In this document: one piece after another, positions 16,985-25,961 of the stretch
Position numbering within the stretch: position 1 is the stretch's first letter
Layout of the letters: each line of letters opens with the position of its first letter
Assembly (NCBI RefSeq): GCF_000504285.1
Contig: NZ_KI632511.1
Span: 679,372-743,371, forward strand
DNA length: 64,000 bases
Origin: Actinospica robiniae DSM 44927
Lineage (GTDB): Bacteria; Actinomycetota; Actinomycetes; Streptomycetales; Catenulisporaceae
Reading direction: 5' to 3'
Position numbers and translations under genes: made by a program
Notes under the pieces: generated by a model
Database searches by the model: none
What the model was told of the DNA's origin: nothing
Seen by the model: only the letters and a program-made list of their open reading frames with translations

Positions 16985-19153
16985 TCAGTGCGAGAAGCGG
17001 ATGTCGGGCAGGATCCGGGCTAGCCGGCGCGGGCAGGACCACGTCGCGTGGTTCATCAGCCGCAGCAGCACGGGAAGCAGGACGAGGCGGATCAGGGCCG
17101 CGTCGAGGAAGACCGCGACGCCGAGGATGACGCCCATCTCCTTCGGCGGCAGAGGCCCGGAGAGCGCGAAGGTGAAGAACACCGCGACCATGACGGCGGC
17201 TGCCGCGAACACGACGCGCCCGGAGTGGCGCAGCGCGCCGGTGACCGCGGCTTTCGGGTCGCCGGTCAGTTCGTAGTGTTCCTTGGCTGCGGCGAGCAGG
17301 AACACGGTGTAGTCCATCGCGATCGCGAAGATCATGGCGAAGAAGAACACTGGTGCCCAGCCGTCCAGGAAGTGCTGCGGGGTGAATCCGAGCACTGAGG
17401 CGCCGTGGCCGTTCTGGAAGACCAGCCGGGCGACGCCGAACGCGGCGGCGGTGGACAGCAGGCTGGTGAGCGTGCCGGCCAGGGCGGCGAGCGGGGCGCG
17501 CAGCGCGACCAGCAGCAGGAGGAACCCGAGGCCGAGCACGGTGCCGATGACCAGCGGGGTCTTGGCGTTCAGGGCGGACTGCAGGTCCAGATTCTCCACC
17601 GCCGCGCCGCCCACGATCGCGTGTGCGGGCAGGCCGGCGCGCAGGTGCTCGACCGTGGCGCCGAGTGCGGGGCTGGAGGGATCGACGCTCGGCACGGCCT
17701 GGATCAGCACCAGGTCCGCGCCGTCGGCGGCGCGTTGGGCCGGGGTGACGGCGGCGATCCCGCCGGTCTCGGCCGCCGCGTCGTGCGCCGCCTGCGCCTC
17801 GGACGCGGGGGCGAGGATCTGCAGCATGCCCGGCATGCCGGGGCCGAAGGCCTGCTGCACCTCGGTGTAGCCGACGCGGGCGGAGGCCGTCTCGGGCACG
17901 ACGGTGATCGAGGGCATCGCGGTGCGCAGTCCCAGCAGCGGCGAGGCCAGCGCGAGCAGGATGACGAGGGCGGGCAGGCCGTAGCGCAGGGGATTGCGCC
18001 ACAGCCGTTCTCCCCAGCTGGCGAATACTCGGCTGCCGTCTCCGGCTGCGCCCTCAGTGTTCTTCTTCGTCCACGGCAGCCGGCCGGCATCCACGCGTCG
18101 GCCGAGCTTGCCGAGGACGGCCGGCAGCAGGGTCAGGGTGGCGGCCAGCACGAAGGCGACCGCGAGCATGATCCCGGCGGACATCGAACGGAACGCGGGG
18201 ACCGGGACCAGCATCACCGCGGACAGGCTGACGAGCACGGTCGCCCCGGACAGGGCGACGGCCTTGCCGGCGGTGTCCATGGTCTGACCCACCGCCCGGT
18301 GCACGTCCCCGTGCCGCGCCAATGCGGCGCGGAAGCGCACGACGAGGAACAGGGCGTAGTCGATGCCGAGGGCGAGGGCGAACATCATGGCGAAGTTCAT
18401 CGCCCAGATCGAGGTCGGCGTGAGGTGGTTGAGCAGGACCAGCGCGCCGGCCGACGCGGCGAGGCCGGAGATCGTCAACAGCAGCGGCAGGCCGGCGGCG
18501 ACGAGGGAGCCGAAGGCGAGCACCAGGATGATCATCGTCACGGGCCAGGACATGATCTCCGAGTGCATCATCGCGTCGTGGTTGGCGGCGTTGAAATCGC
18601 TCCACAGCACCGACGAGCCGGTGGCCGCCACGGTGACCCCGTGCCCCGACAGTGCGGCGAGCGGCGCCTTGAGGTCGTCTGCCGCCCGAACCATCGTGTT
18701 CGTGTCCGCGTGAGCGCCGGCGAGCAGGACCTCGGTGTGTCCGTCCGCGCTGATCGTGACGCCGGACTGAGGCTGCAGGACCGCGCCGATACGCGGGTCG
18801 GCCTGCAGCAGCCGGGTCGCCTGGGCGGCCACGGCGCGCACGGCGGGCTCGGTGACCGGCCGGTCGGCGTGCACCACGACCTGGATCGCGCTTGATCCGG
18901 CGCCGCCGAAGTGCTGATCGACCAGGTCGCGCACTTGAACGGACTGCGAGCCATCCGCCTGCCAGCCCGCCCCGGCCAGCGCCTTGGTCGCCTGCGGGGC
19001 CAGCGCCCCGAGCCCGGCGATCACGATGAGCCACAGCACCAGCGTCAGCCGGAACCGACTCGCCGCGGCCTGGCCGACCCGCCCCAGCACCCCCGGCCGC
19101 TGCGGCTTTTCGGCCGCGTCGACCGCCTGCAACTCGCTCGCAGCTATCGCCAC
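16985..19153 (-). CDS. MMPL/RND-family membrane transporter
   Basis: 722 residues. GTG 19153 is preceded by GGAGGAAGAC; the longer open frame to 19576 runs through the promoter and is not coding. The architecture is the MmpL duplication: one helix (residues 25-45), a large extracytoplasmic loop, five to six helices (about 175-350, including GIDYALFLVVRFR), a second loop, and a second helix bundle ending near 715 (IFAIAMDYTVFLLAAAKEHYE). The duplicated GIDY/AMDY motif marks the proton relay. These proteins export lipids, siderophores or drugs; the substrate is unknown. The promoter holds three CsoR-type operators, so control by the divergent sensor is likely. Confidence 0.88.
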   Translation of the reverse strand: MAIAASELQAVDAAEKPQRPGVLGRVGQAAASRFRLTLVLWLIVIAGLGALAPQATKALAGAGWQADGSQSVQVRDLVDQHFGGAGSSAIQVVVHADRPVTEPAVRAVAAQATRLLQADPRIGAVLQPQSGVTISADGHTEVLLAGAHADTNTMVRAADDLKAPLAALSGHGVTVAATGSSVLWSDFNAANHDAMMHSEIMSWPVTMIILVLAFGSLVAAGLPLLLTISGLAASAGALVLLNHLTPTSIWAMNFAMMFALALGIDYALFLVVRFRAALARHGDVHRAVGQTMDTAGKAVALSGATVLVSLSAVMLVPVPAFRSMSAGIMLAVAFVLAATLTLLPAVLGKLGRRVDAGRLPWTKKNTEGAAGDGSRVFASWGERLWRNPLRYGLPALVILLALASPLLGLRTAMPSITVVPETASARVGYTEVQQAFGPGMPGMLQILAPASEAQAAHDAAAETGGIAAVTPAQRAADGADLVLIQAVPSVDPSSPALGATVEHLRAGLPAHAIVGGAAVENLDLQSALNAKTPLVIGTVLGLGFLLLLVALRAPLAALAGTLTSLLSTAAAFGVARLVFQNGHGASVLGFTPQHFLDGWAPVFFFAMIFAIAMDYTVFLLAAAKEHYELTGDPKAAVTGALRHSGRVVFAAAAVMVAVFFTFALSGPLPPKEMGVILGVAVFLDAALIRLVLLPVLLRLMNHATWSCPRRLARILPDIRFSH

Positions 19154-19186
19154 GTCTTCCTCCCGGTGTGATCCTTCTCGACGCAG

Positions 19187-19259
19187 ATACCCCCAGGGGT
19201 ATCGCCGGGAGCATGATAGGCATACCCGGTGGGGTATCCGCAAATACCCCATGGGGTAT
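19187..19259. promoter_or_regulatory. Three tandem CsoR-type operators
   Basis: Three palindromes of one format, ATACCCC-n2-GGGGTAT: 19187-19202 (perfect, spacer CA), 19222-19237 (one mismatch) and 19244-19259 (perfect, spacer AT). This is the GC-tract flanked by AT ends expected for CsoR/CstR-family sites. They fill the 141-bp gap between the divergent MMPL transporter and the sensor gene, so the sensor probably controls both sides. Confidence 0.75.
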
Positions 19260-19294
19260 ATTGGGGTGCGAGAACAAGCGAGGGGAGACACCCG

Positions 19295-19561
19295 ATGCAG
19301 GTGGAGTCCGAGACCGTAGCCGAGGTCACCAAGCGGCTGCGCCGCGCCGAAGGCCAGATCCGCGGCGTGATCGCGATGCTCGAGTCCGGCCGCGATTGCG
19401 CCGAGGTGGTCACCCAGCTCGCCGCCGTCTCCCGGGCCCTGGATCGGGCCGGCTACAAGGTGATCGCCAGCGGCCTGCAGCAGTGCATGGACTCCGACGA
19501 TCCCGAGCAGCGCGCCGCGAACGTCGCGAAGATGGAGAAACTCTTCCTCTCCCTTGCCTGA
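19295..19561 (+). CDS. CsoR/CstR-family transcriptional repressor
   Basis: 88-residue all-helical DUF156 repressor; start ATG 19295 follows AGGGGAGA, whereas the upstream GTG at 19229 lies inside the operator array. Core motifs are VTKRLRRAEGQIRGVIAMLE and CAEVVTQLAAVSRALDRAG. The two conserved thiols are Cys35 and Cys64, with the same 29-residue spacing as Cys36/Cys65 of Mycobacterium tuberculosis CsoR, but the copper-ligand His of that protein is Gly60 here. Losing the His argues against classical Cu(I) sensing and for a CstR-like persulfide or another thiol-based signal. Probably cotranscribed with the DUF302 gene. Confidence 0.85.
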   Translation: MQVESETVAEVTKRLRRAEGQIRGVIAMLESGRDCAEVVTQLAAVSRALDRAGYKVIASGLQQCMDSDDPEQRAANVAKMEKLFLSLA

Positions 19562-19606
19562 TCGCCGGACCACCACGGCAGTACCCTGATGGGGAAAGGC
19601 GCCACG

Positions 19607-19992
19607 ATGGCCTACGGCACCGCAGTCGTTCTCGACCGCCCGCAGGAGCTCGTACTCGAGCAGGTCCGCGCCGCCCTGAAGGACCAGGGCGTCCTGACCA
19701 AGACGACGTCCAGGCCACCATGCGCGAGAAGCTCGGCGAGGAGACCGGCCCCCACGTCATCCTGGGCGCCTGCAACCCGCCGCTGGCCCACCGCGCCCTC
19801 AGCGCCGACCCGTCGATCGGCTTGTTGCTGCCGTGCAACGTGGTCGTGCGCGGGCATGACGACACAACCGTGGTCGAGGCGCTAGACCCGACCGTCATGG
19901 GCGAACTCGCTGGCGACGACCGCTTGAAGCCGGTGGCCGAGGAGGCGAAGAGCCGCCTGGCAGCTGCACTCGGCGCGCTAGGGCACGCCTGA
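19607..19992 (+). pseudogene. DUF302-family gene with a one-base frameshift
   Basis: From ATG 19607 (GGGGAAAGG upstream) the frame reads MAYGTAVVLDRPQELVL to GVLTK. The rest of the domain (DVQATMREKLGEE, ILGACNPPLAHRAL, IGLLLPCNVVVR) continues in the next frame to a stop at 19992. Relatives have a single codon between Lys and Asp where only two bases remain (19703-19704), so one base is missing. Either the gene is inactivated or the read has an error. DUF302 proteins are small alpha/beta proteins of unknown function that often accompany CsoR-like regulators and sulfur or metal genes, as here. Confidence 0.75.
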
Positions 19993-20006
19993 GAGCTGCC
20001 GGGGGT

Positions 20007-20609
20007 TCACACGGCTGGGCGCAGTCCTGCGATGACGACCTCGACCAGGCGGTGCACCGACGGCTCGTCGGGGAGACCTGATGCGGCGGCCAGGGCATGC
20101 AGGGCATACGTGGCGAGGTATGCCGGGGCGGTGTCGGTGCGTACCGCGCCGCTTGCTGCAGCGTCGGCCAGTAGCCGGGTGATCAGAGCGAGCAACTGCT
20201 GCTGGGCGGGTTCGAGGCCCGGGTCGCGGTGCAAGAACGCGGCCAGGTCGCCGGGGTGCGCGCCGCGGTGGCGGGAGATGAACGCGTAGGCGGTCAGTAC
20301 GGCGTGCAGCTGCGAGGCCGGGTCGTCGTGCTGCGTGCGGATCGCGGCCAGTTCGGCGAGGTGCTCGGCGACCTGCCGCTCGTGCCAGGCCAGCAGGATC
20401 GCCTCGACGTCCGGGAAGTACTTGTAGAGCGTGGCCCGCCCGATGCCCGCCTGCTCGGCGATCTGAGACATCGTCACTGCGGCCAGCCCGCGCTCGCTCA
20501 CGAGGTGCCACATCGCGTCCAGGATCGTCTCGCGCACCGTTTCGCGGTGCGAGGCGATCGTCTCGGTCCACAGCTTCGGCACCCCCGCAGTGTACATCGC
20601 GACGACCAT
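20007..20609 (-). CDS. TetR/AcrR family transcriptional regulator
   Basis: 200 residues from ATG 20609 (a second ATG at 20597 is possible). HTH: TILDAMWHLVSERGLAAVTMSQIAEQAGIGRATLYKYFPDVEAIL, the standard TetR N-terminal helices, followed by a helical ligand domain of unknown specificity. It is divergent from the methyltransferase gene at 20663 with a 53-base gap that contains an inverted repeat, so it probably represses both itself and the methyltransferase-DUF2218 pair. Confidence 0.87.
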   Translation of the reverse strand: MVVAMYTAGVPKLWTETIASHRETVRETILDAMWHLVSERGLAAVTMSQIAEQAGIGRATLYKYFPDVEAILLAWHERQVAEHLAELAAIRTQHDDPASQLHAVLTAYAFISRHRGAHPGDLAAFLHRDPGLEPAQQQLLALITRLLADAAASGAVRTDTAPAYLATYALHALAAASGLPDEPSVHRLVEVVIAGLRPAV

Positions 20610-20611
20610 AT

Positions 20612-20641
20612 GACACTCTGAAACAGTCAGAACAAAGTGTC
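20612..20641. promoter_or_regulatory. Inverted repeat between TetR and methyltransferase
   Basis: GACACT (20612-20617) is mirrored by AGTGTC (20636-20641), centred between the divergent starts. The interior includes CTGAAACAG, itself partly symmetric. Probable TetR operator overlapping both promoters. Confidence 0.5.
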
Positions 20642-20662
20642 TCGAAAAATGGGAGCGATGCC

Positions 20663-21310
20663 GTGGACGCGCACGACGCACCAGTGGCGGCGCCGGATGG
20701 GAAGGGCGGGTATGACGCGCTGTACGCGATGCGGCCGCCGTGGGATATCGCGGCTGCGCAGCCGGCGTTGCGGGAGTTGGCCGAGGCGGGCTTGATCCGC
20801 GGGCGGGTCCTGGATGTCGGGTGCGGGACGGGCGAGCACGCACTGATGGCTGCGGCTCTCGGCTGCACGGCGACCGGCGTGGATCTGTCGGAGGCTGCTC
20901 TGGATCAAGCGCGGCGCAAGGCTTCCGAACGCGGGCTCGCCGTCCGCTTCGATCGGCGCGACGCGCTTGACCTCGCCGGATGGGGCGAGCGGTTCGATGT
21001 GGTGCTCGACTCGCTGGTCTTCCACGCGCTGCACGGCGAGCAGCGCCGCCGCTACGTCGAGAACCTCGCCGCAGTGCTCGAGATCGGCGGACGGCTGCTC
21101 GTACTCTGCTACGCCGAGGAGCCGCCGAGCCGCGGCGGACCAGTGCACAAGGTCACGCCCGAGGACATCGAATCAGCCTTCGCCGACGGCTGGCGGATCG
21201 ACGCTATGGACGCGGTCACCGTCGAGACCGCACTGCCCTCTCTGCCCGACGGACTGCGCGGCTGGCGCGTCGCCCTGACCCGCACCGAAGCCGCGAAGGA
21301 GAACGCCTGA
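20663..21310 (+). CDS. Class I SAM-dependent methyltransferase
   Basis: 215 residues from GTG 20663. Motif I is VLDVGCGTGEH (about residues 49-59), followed by TGVDLSEAALDQAR (motif II) and FDVVLDSLVFHAL, the Methyltransf_25/11 layout. The substrate cannot be read from sequence. It overlaps the DUF2218 start by one base (TGATG), so the two are cotranscribed and are probably regulated by the divergent TetR protein. Confidence 0.85.
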   Translation: MDAHDAPVAAPDGKGGYDALYAMRPPWDIAAAQPALRELAEAGLIRGRVLDVGCGTGEHALMAAALGCTATGVDLSEAALDQARRKASERGLAVRFDRRDALDLAGWGERFDVVLDSLVFHALHGEQRRRYVENLAAVLEIGGRLLVLCYAEEPPSRGGPVHKVTPEDIESAFADGWRIDAMDAVTVETALPSLPDGLRGWRVALTRTEAAKENA

Positions 21311-21963
21311 TGCCCGCCGCCGAGACACGTATCCCGACCGACCGCGCTGCACGCTACCTCGAGCAGCTGTGCAGCCACCTCGGTTCGATGCAGCACATGC
21401 GCCACCTGCCCTCGGCCGCGTCAGCCTCGGGCCACGGCAACGGCCACGGCCCCGGCGAGGCCGGAATGCCGCGCGTCGAGAACGTCGAGAAGAACGGGAA
21501 CCACGCGGTGATCCGTTTCGCCGACGGGTCCTGGGATCTGACGGCGCACGAGGACGAGCTGCTGCTGCGCGTCGAGGCGGACGAAGACGCCGCGCTCGAA
21601 CGGCTCAAGGGCGCGATCGCGGCTCGGATAGCGAAGATCGGTCGACGTGACGGGCTGAGCGTCCACTGGTCATCGGACCATGAACCGCACGATCCGCAGT
21701 CGGCCGCGGAGGGCCGGCCGGCGCGAGGACGCGGAAGCAGGGGGCGGTTGCGCACGCTTGGCTGGTGCATGCTGGCCGCTCTGGCCGTCGCAATCCACCT
21801 CGGGCTCATCGGCTCACTGCTCGGCGGAGGGCGTTCGAAGGATGTCGCGGCCGACGCGATCATCGCGCTGATCGTGGTGAAACTCATCCTCCTCGGTCTC
21901 CATGCCCGATTCGGTCGCGGCCGCCCACACCATCGGAATTCAAGCCCTGATACCTCGGGCTGA
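21310..21963 (+). CDS. DUF2218 protein with C-terminal membrane helices
   Basis: Residues 1-110 fit DUF2218: RAARYLEQLCSHLGSM, a His/Gly-rich loop (GHGNGHGPGE), then HAVIRFADGSWDLTAHEDELLLRVEA and LERLKGAIAARIAKIGRRD. DUF2218 is found near siderophore and metal genes and has no proven function. Residues after about 150 add two hydrophobic helices (GWCMLAALAVAIHLGLIGSLLG and DAIIALIVVKLILLGLH), unlike the usual 90-120-residue stand-alone form, so this copy would be membrane anchored. Coupled to the methyltransferase by TGATG. Confidence 0.72.
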   Translation: MPAAETRIPTDRAARYLEQLCSHLGSMQHMRHLPSAASASGHGNGHGPGEAGMPRVENVEKNGNHAVIRFADGSWDLTAHEDELLLRVEADEDAALERLKGAIAARIAKIGRRDGLSVHWSSDHEPHDPQSAAEGRPARGRGSRGRLRTLGWCMLAALAVAIHLGLIGSLLGGGRSKDVAADAIIALIVVKLILLGLHARFGRGRPHHRNSSPDTSG

Positions 21964-22134
21964 GCTGTGGCGGGCACGCGGGCCGAACGCCGCTGCCCAC
22001 TGACTGGCCCTGTACCTCCCAGGGGTAGTTCTCGCTGATAAATCTATCCGCACGGCGGCACGGCCATAGCTCGCGCACGATAGCCTCGAGGCGCCGGAGA
22101 TCCAGCCGGCGCCCCGGCAAAGCGGGAGGCCTCG

Positions 22135-22536
22135 ATGCGGGAACGCGGTGCGCCGCACCCGTCCTGCGCGTGCCTGGCCCGCAGCGCATTCGCCCTGGCG
22201 GTTGTGTTCGCGCTTGCGACATGCGCGCTGGTCTGCGTCTCCGGAGCACCGGCGACCGAATCGGCGCCTGCGCCGATGCCGATGTCCGCAGCCCATCAGA
22301 ACACGCACACGGGCTCGGCGGTCGCCGCTCAAGACGACGACTGCGACTGCTGCAACGGGTCGAGCTGCGCGTACGCCGTCCCCGTTTCCGGACGGGTGCA
22401 TCCCAACGCAGCGCCCACAGACGCGGAACTGAGCGCGTCGCCGCTGTGTTGCGGCGCGTCCGGCACCCGCTCGAGCGGTGCCGATCCCGTGCCCAAGCCA
22501 CCATCCCTGACCGAACTGAGCCTGCTGCGGATCTAG
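22135..22536 (+). CDS. Secreted Cys/Met/His-containing small protein
   Basis: 133 residues. A membrane/signal segment (SAFALAVVFALATCALVCVSGAPA) precedes an extracytoplasmic part with Met and His (PMPMSAAHQNTHT), the Cys cluster DDDCDCCNGSSC and a later LCCG. It resembles small DUF6153-like proteins that sit beside copper genes in Streptomyces, though I am not certain of the family. Directly followed (88 bases) by a multicopper oxidase, so a periplasmic or surface copper-binding role is a reasonable inference. Confidence 0.55.
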   Translation: MRERGAPHPSCACLARSAFALAVVFALATCALVCVSGAPATESAPAPMPMSAAHQNTHTGSAVAAQDDDCDCCNGSSCAYAVPVSGRVHPNAAPTDAELSASPLCCGASGTRSSGADPVPKPPSLTELSLLRI

Positions 22537-22623
22537 AAGCTTGGCCCAGGCGTGGCCTCGTCACGCCTTTCGCCAGGTACGAGATCCGTTCATCCGCCAT
22601 GCTCTGATTCGGAAGGCCCCACT

Positions 22624-24207
22624 ATGACCGCCCACCTCGATCGGCGCGCCGTGCTGCGCGCGGGTACCGTCGCCGGCGCCGGCCTCCTGCTCGGCACGAG
22701 CACCACAGCCTGCAGCGTCGACTCCGTGCCCGCGTCCATCCCGTACATGCTGATCGAACCGACCGACCCGTCCGTGGCCGCGCGCGAATCGGCTCGCCAC
22801 CACTCCGGCGCGACCCGCACCGTCACCCTCGACCCCGTGCCCACCCGGGTCGACCTCGGGGGAGTAGTCGTGGACACGTGGACCTACGGCGGGACGCTGC
22901 CCGGTGCCGAGATCCGCGTCAACCGCGGGGATTTGATCACCGCGCACCTGGCCAACCACCTGCCCGCCGAGACCACCGTGCACTGGCATGGGATCGCGAT
23001 CCGCAACAACATGGACGGAACCCCGCAGGTCACGCAGAACCCGGTGAAGCCCGGCGCGGCCTTCACCTACACGTTCGTCACCGCGAACCCGGGAACCTAC
23101 TGGCTGCACCCGCACGTCGGCGTCCAACAGGACCGGGGCCTCTACGCCCCGCTGATCGTCGAGGATCCGGGGGAGAAGGCCGACTACGACCACGACTGGA
23201 CCGTCGTGCTCGACGACTGGATCGACGGCGTCGACGGCCAGAGCCCAGACAGCGTGCTCGCGACCCTTCGGCGCGGTATGACCGGCATGTCGGCTGATCC
23301 CAGCCCGAGCGCGTCCGAGACCGCGATGTCCATGCCGGGCATGGACATGAGCAGCACGCCGATGGCCGGCGGCTCGGCGATGCTCACCGGTGCCACCAGT
23401 GACTTGCTCGGCGGGGACGGCGGCGATGTGCGCTACCCCTACTACCTCGTCAACGGCCGCCTGCCCACCGACCCGGTCACCTTCAACGCCCGACCCGGCC
23501 AGCGCGCCCGCATCCGCATCATCAACGCCGGCGCAGACTCCGCCTTTCGCGTCGCCCTCGGCGGCCACACCCTGACCGTCACCCACACCGACGGCCAGCC
23601 CGTCCAACCCGTCCAGGCCACGAGCCTGCTGCTCGGCATGGGCGAGCGCTACGACGTCGAGGTCACCCTCCACGACGGAGTCTTCCCTCTCGTCGCCCTC
23701 GCCGAAGGCAGGAACGCCACCGCCCACGCGATCGTGCGCACCGCCTCCGGCCGGGCCCCGGCGCCCGACGCGCGTCCGGCCGAACTCGCCGCCGCCCCGA
23801 TCGGTTACAGCGAGCTGCGCGCCACCGACGCCTACCAGCTGGGAGCCGAGACCCCGGACGTCAGCAGCACTCTGCGCCTGACCGGCGGCATGAAGCACTA
23901 CGACTGGCGCGTCAACGGCCTCGCCTACAACGCCGCCGACCCGCTCATGCGCGTCGAAGTCGGCCAGCGCGCCCGCATCGCGTGGACAAACACCACGGCC
24001 ATGTGGCACCCGATGCACCTGCACGGCCACAGCTTCCAACTCGCGAATGGCGGGCCGCGCAAGGACACCGTCATCGTCCTGCCCGGCCGATCCGTCGCCG
24101 TCGACTTCGATGCCGACAATCCCGGCCAGTGGATGACGCACTGTCACAATGCGTATCATGCTGCCGCCGGGATGATGGGCGTTATCGGCTACCAGACCAC
24201 CGTTTAG
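22624..24207 (+). CDS. Tat-exported multicopper oxidase (CueO/CopA-like)
   Basis: 527 residues from ATG 22624. A twin-arginine signal (DRRAVLRAGTVAGAG) ends in TTAC, so it may be a Tat lipoprotein. All four copper motifs are present: HWHG, HPHVG, HPMHLHGHS and HCHN. Residues about 220-245 form a Met-rich loop (AMSMPGMDMSSTPM), typical for Cu(I) oxidases such as CueO and CopA. The likely role is oxidation of Cu(I) to less toxic Cu(II) at the cell surface. The neighbouring Cys/Met protein and MFS gene support a copper-handling unit. Confidence 0.88.
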   Translation: MTAHLDRRAVLRAGTVAGAGLLLGTSTTACSVDSVPASIPYMLIEPTDPSVAARESARHHSGATRTVTLDPVPTRVDLGGVVVDTWTYGGTLPGAEIRVNRGDLITAHLANHLPAETTVHWHGIAIRNNMDGTPQVTQNPVKPGAAFTYTFVTANPGTYWLHPHVGVQQDRGLYAPLIVEDPGEKADYDHDWTVVLDDWIDGVDGQSPDSVLATLRRGMTGMSADPSPSASETAMSMPGMDMSSTPMAGGSAMLTGATSDLLGGDGGDVRYPYYLVNGRLPTDPVTFNARPGQRARIRIINAGADSAFRVALGGHTLTVTHTDGQPVQPVQATSLLLGMGERYDVEVTLHDGVFPLVALAEGRNATAHAIVRTASGRAPAPDARPAELAAAPIGYSELRATDAYQLGAETPDVSSTLRLTGGMKHYDWRVNGLAYNAADPLMRVEVGQRARIAWTNTTAMWHPMHLHGHSFQLANGGPRKDTVIVLPGRSVAVDFDADNPGQWMTHCHNAYHAAAGMMGVIGYQTTV

Positions 24208-24215
24208 AGGCGAAG

Positions 24216-25380
24216 ATGCGTGAGACTTCCGGAGCCGATCGCAGTGAGCGTGCGCGGCTGTGGCCGTTGTACGCTGCCGGGTTCACCACGGCGTTCGGCG
24301 CGCACGGGGTGGCGGCGAACCTGGGTTCGCGTTCACCGCGCACCGCGGCGAGTCGCTGTTGGCGCTCGGTGGGCTGCTCGCGCTTTACGACGCGGCGGAA
24401 GTCGTGCTCAAGCCCGTCTTCGGCGCGTTGTCGGACCGCGTGGGAGCGAAGGCAGTGCTGCTGGGTGGGCTGATCGGGTTCGCGCTGGCGACGGAGGTCT
24501 TCTCCGTCTCGAACGAGCCGGGACCGCTCTGGGCGGCGCGGCTCGGTCAGGGGGCTGCGGCTTCGGCGTTCTCCCCGGCCGCGTCCGCGCTGGTAGCCCG
24601 GCTGAACCCGAAGGCCAAGCAGGGACGGGCGTTCGGCTCGTACGGGTTCTACAAGTCCATCGGCTACACCGCAGGACCCTTGCTCGGCGGCGCACTGGCC
24701 GCCGCCGGCGGCCTGCGGCTGGTGTTCGTCGTGATGAGCGTGCCAGCCGGCGCTGTCGCGGTGTGCGCCGCGCTCGCCGTGCCGCACGTGCCGCCGATCG
24801 CCAAGTCCCGGCAGACGCTCCTCGACCTGGCCCGGCGCCTTGCCGATGGTGCGTTCCTGCGCCCGACCCTGGCGCTGGCGTTCGCCACTGGGGCGCTGTC
24901 GATCGGTGTCGGATTCCTGCCCGTGCTTGGTTGGCACGCCGGGCTCGGGACGGTCACGACCGGGGCCGCGGTCTCGCTGCTCGCGTTGTGCGCGGCGCTG
25001 ACCCAGCCCCGGGCTGGGCGCGCCCTGGACGCCGGACGGCTGGACACCGGGACCGGAGTGGCCGCGGGGTTGGCGATCACCGCCGTGGGCTTGGCGGCCG
25101 GGATGATCCCGGGACTGGCCGGCATGCTGATCGCGGCCGTGCTGATCGGCGTCGGCACCGGTGTGATCACCCCGCTCGGCTTCGCGGCCCTGGCCTCGGC
25201 CACCCCGCCCGAGCGCATCGGCGCGACCCTGGGCGCGGCCGAACTCGGCCGGGAGTTGTGCGACGCCGGGGGCCCGCTGCTGGTCGGCGCGGTCGCCGTC
25301 GGGGCCGGGCTGGCCGCGGGCTTCGGCACGCTGGCGGCGCTCACGGCACTGGCCGCACCCCTCACCCGAGCCTCTTGCCG
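24216..25380 (+). pseudogene. MFS transporter with an internal frameshift
   Basis: ATG 24216 opens RLWPLYAAGFTTAFGAHGVAANLG; after 24324 the transporter continues one frame over (FTAHRGESLLALGGLLALYD, LKPVFGALSDRVGAK, the MFS loop 2-3 motif, and helices to LAALTALAAPL near 25370). One base is missing around 24324-24326. The downstream frame has no stop of its own near the end of the domain and runs into unrelated sequence, so the C-terminus is also damaged. It follows the multicopper oxidase by 8 bases and was once in that operon. Inactive, unless the frameshift is a sequencing error. Confidence 0.7.
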
Positions 25381-25463
25381 GGCGGCTTCTTCGAGATGCG
25401 CAGCAGCAGGCCGAGCGTGTGCCTGGCCCAGGCGACGAGGTCGCCACTGTAGCCTTTCCCGCC

Positions 25464-25670
25464 ATGGCCTGCTGCGTGGGCATCCGGATCGAGGACGACG
25501 GCAGGTGGAGTGTGTACGCATCTTACGGTTTATCGGACCTCTTCAACCTCGTCATCCGGCCCAACCCAGTCCATGTCACTCGAGAGATCTACGAAGCCAA
25601 AGCTCACCGGTGGCACGGCCGGTGGCCCGATCTGACGGTGACAGCGTGGCCGCAGCCAACGGCGCTTCGG
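25464..25670 (+). pseudogene. C-terminal remnant of a nucleotidyltransferase-family (NTP_transf_6-like) gene
   Basis: About 65 codons read GIRIEDDGRWSVYASYGLSD, LFNLVIRPNPVHVTREIYEA and WPDLTVTAWP, the end signature that I recall for NTP_transf_6 proteins (about 190 residues). The N-terminal two thirds, with the catalytic Asp residues, are missing, and the fragment starts directly where the MFS gene breaks off. Family assignment is from memory of the motif, so moderate certainty. Confidence 0.45.
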
Positions 25671-25961
25671 GACGTCTCGCGGTCCTTCTGGAGTTCACGA
25701 ACATCGGCACGCGCAGCGGTATGGTCCATGGCCGTCAGGGTAGCGACGACGCCCGAGGCTTACCGGGAACTTGTCACGCTGGCTACGGCGCGGCGAGCAG
25801 TGTGGTCACCAAGGCGCGCAGGCTCTTGTTGGTGATCTGCCCGGTCACGGTGTGCACGGATGCTGCGAGGGCGCCGGGGTTGACCCGTGAGAAACTCTCG
25901 CGTTGGATGCCGGTAACGCGAGGGCTCGGTACGCCTCCGCGGCAACCCATGGGAGGATGTC

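Noticed and set aside
16985-19576. MMPL reading frame extended to 19576
   Set aside because: The extra codons run through the operator array and antisense to the CsoR gene; GTG 19153 has a GGAGGA ribosome site.
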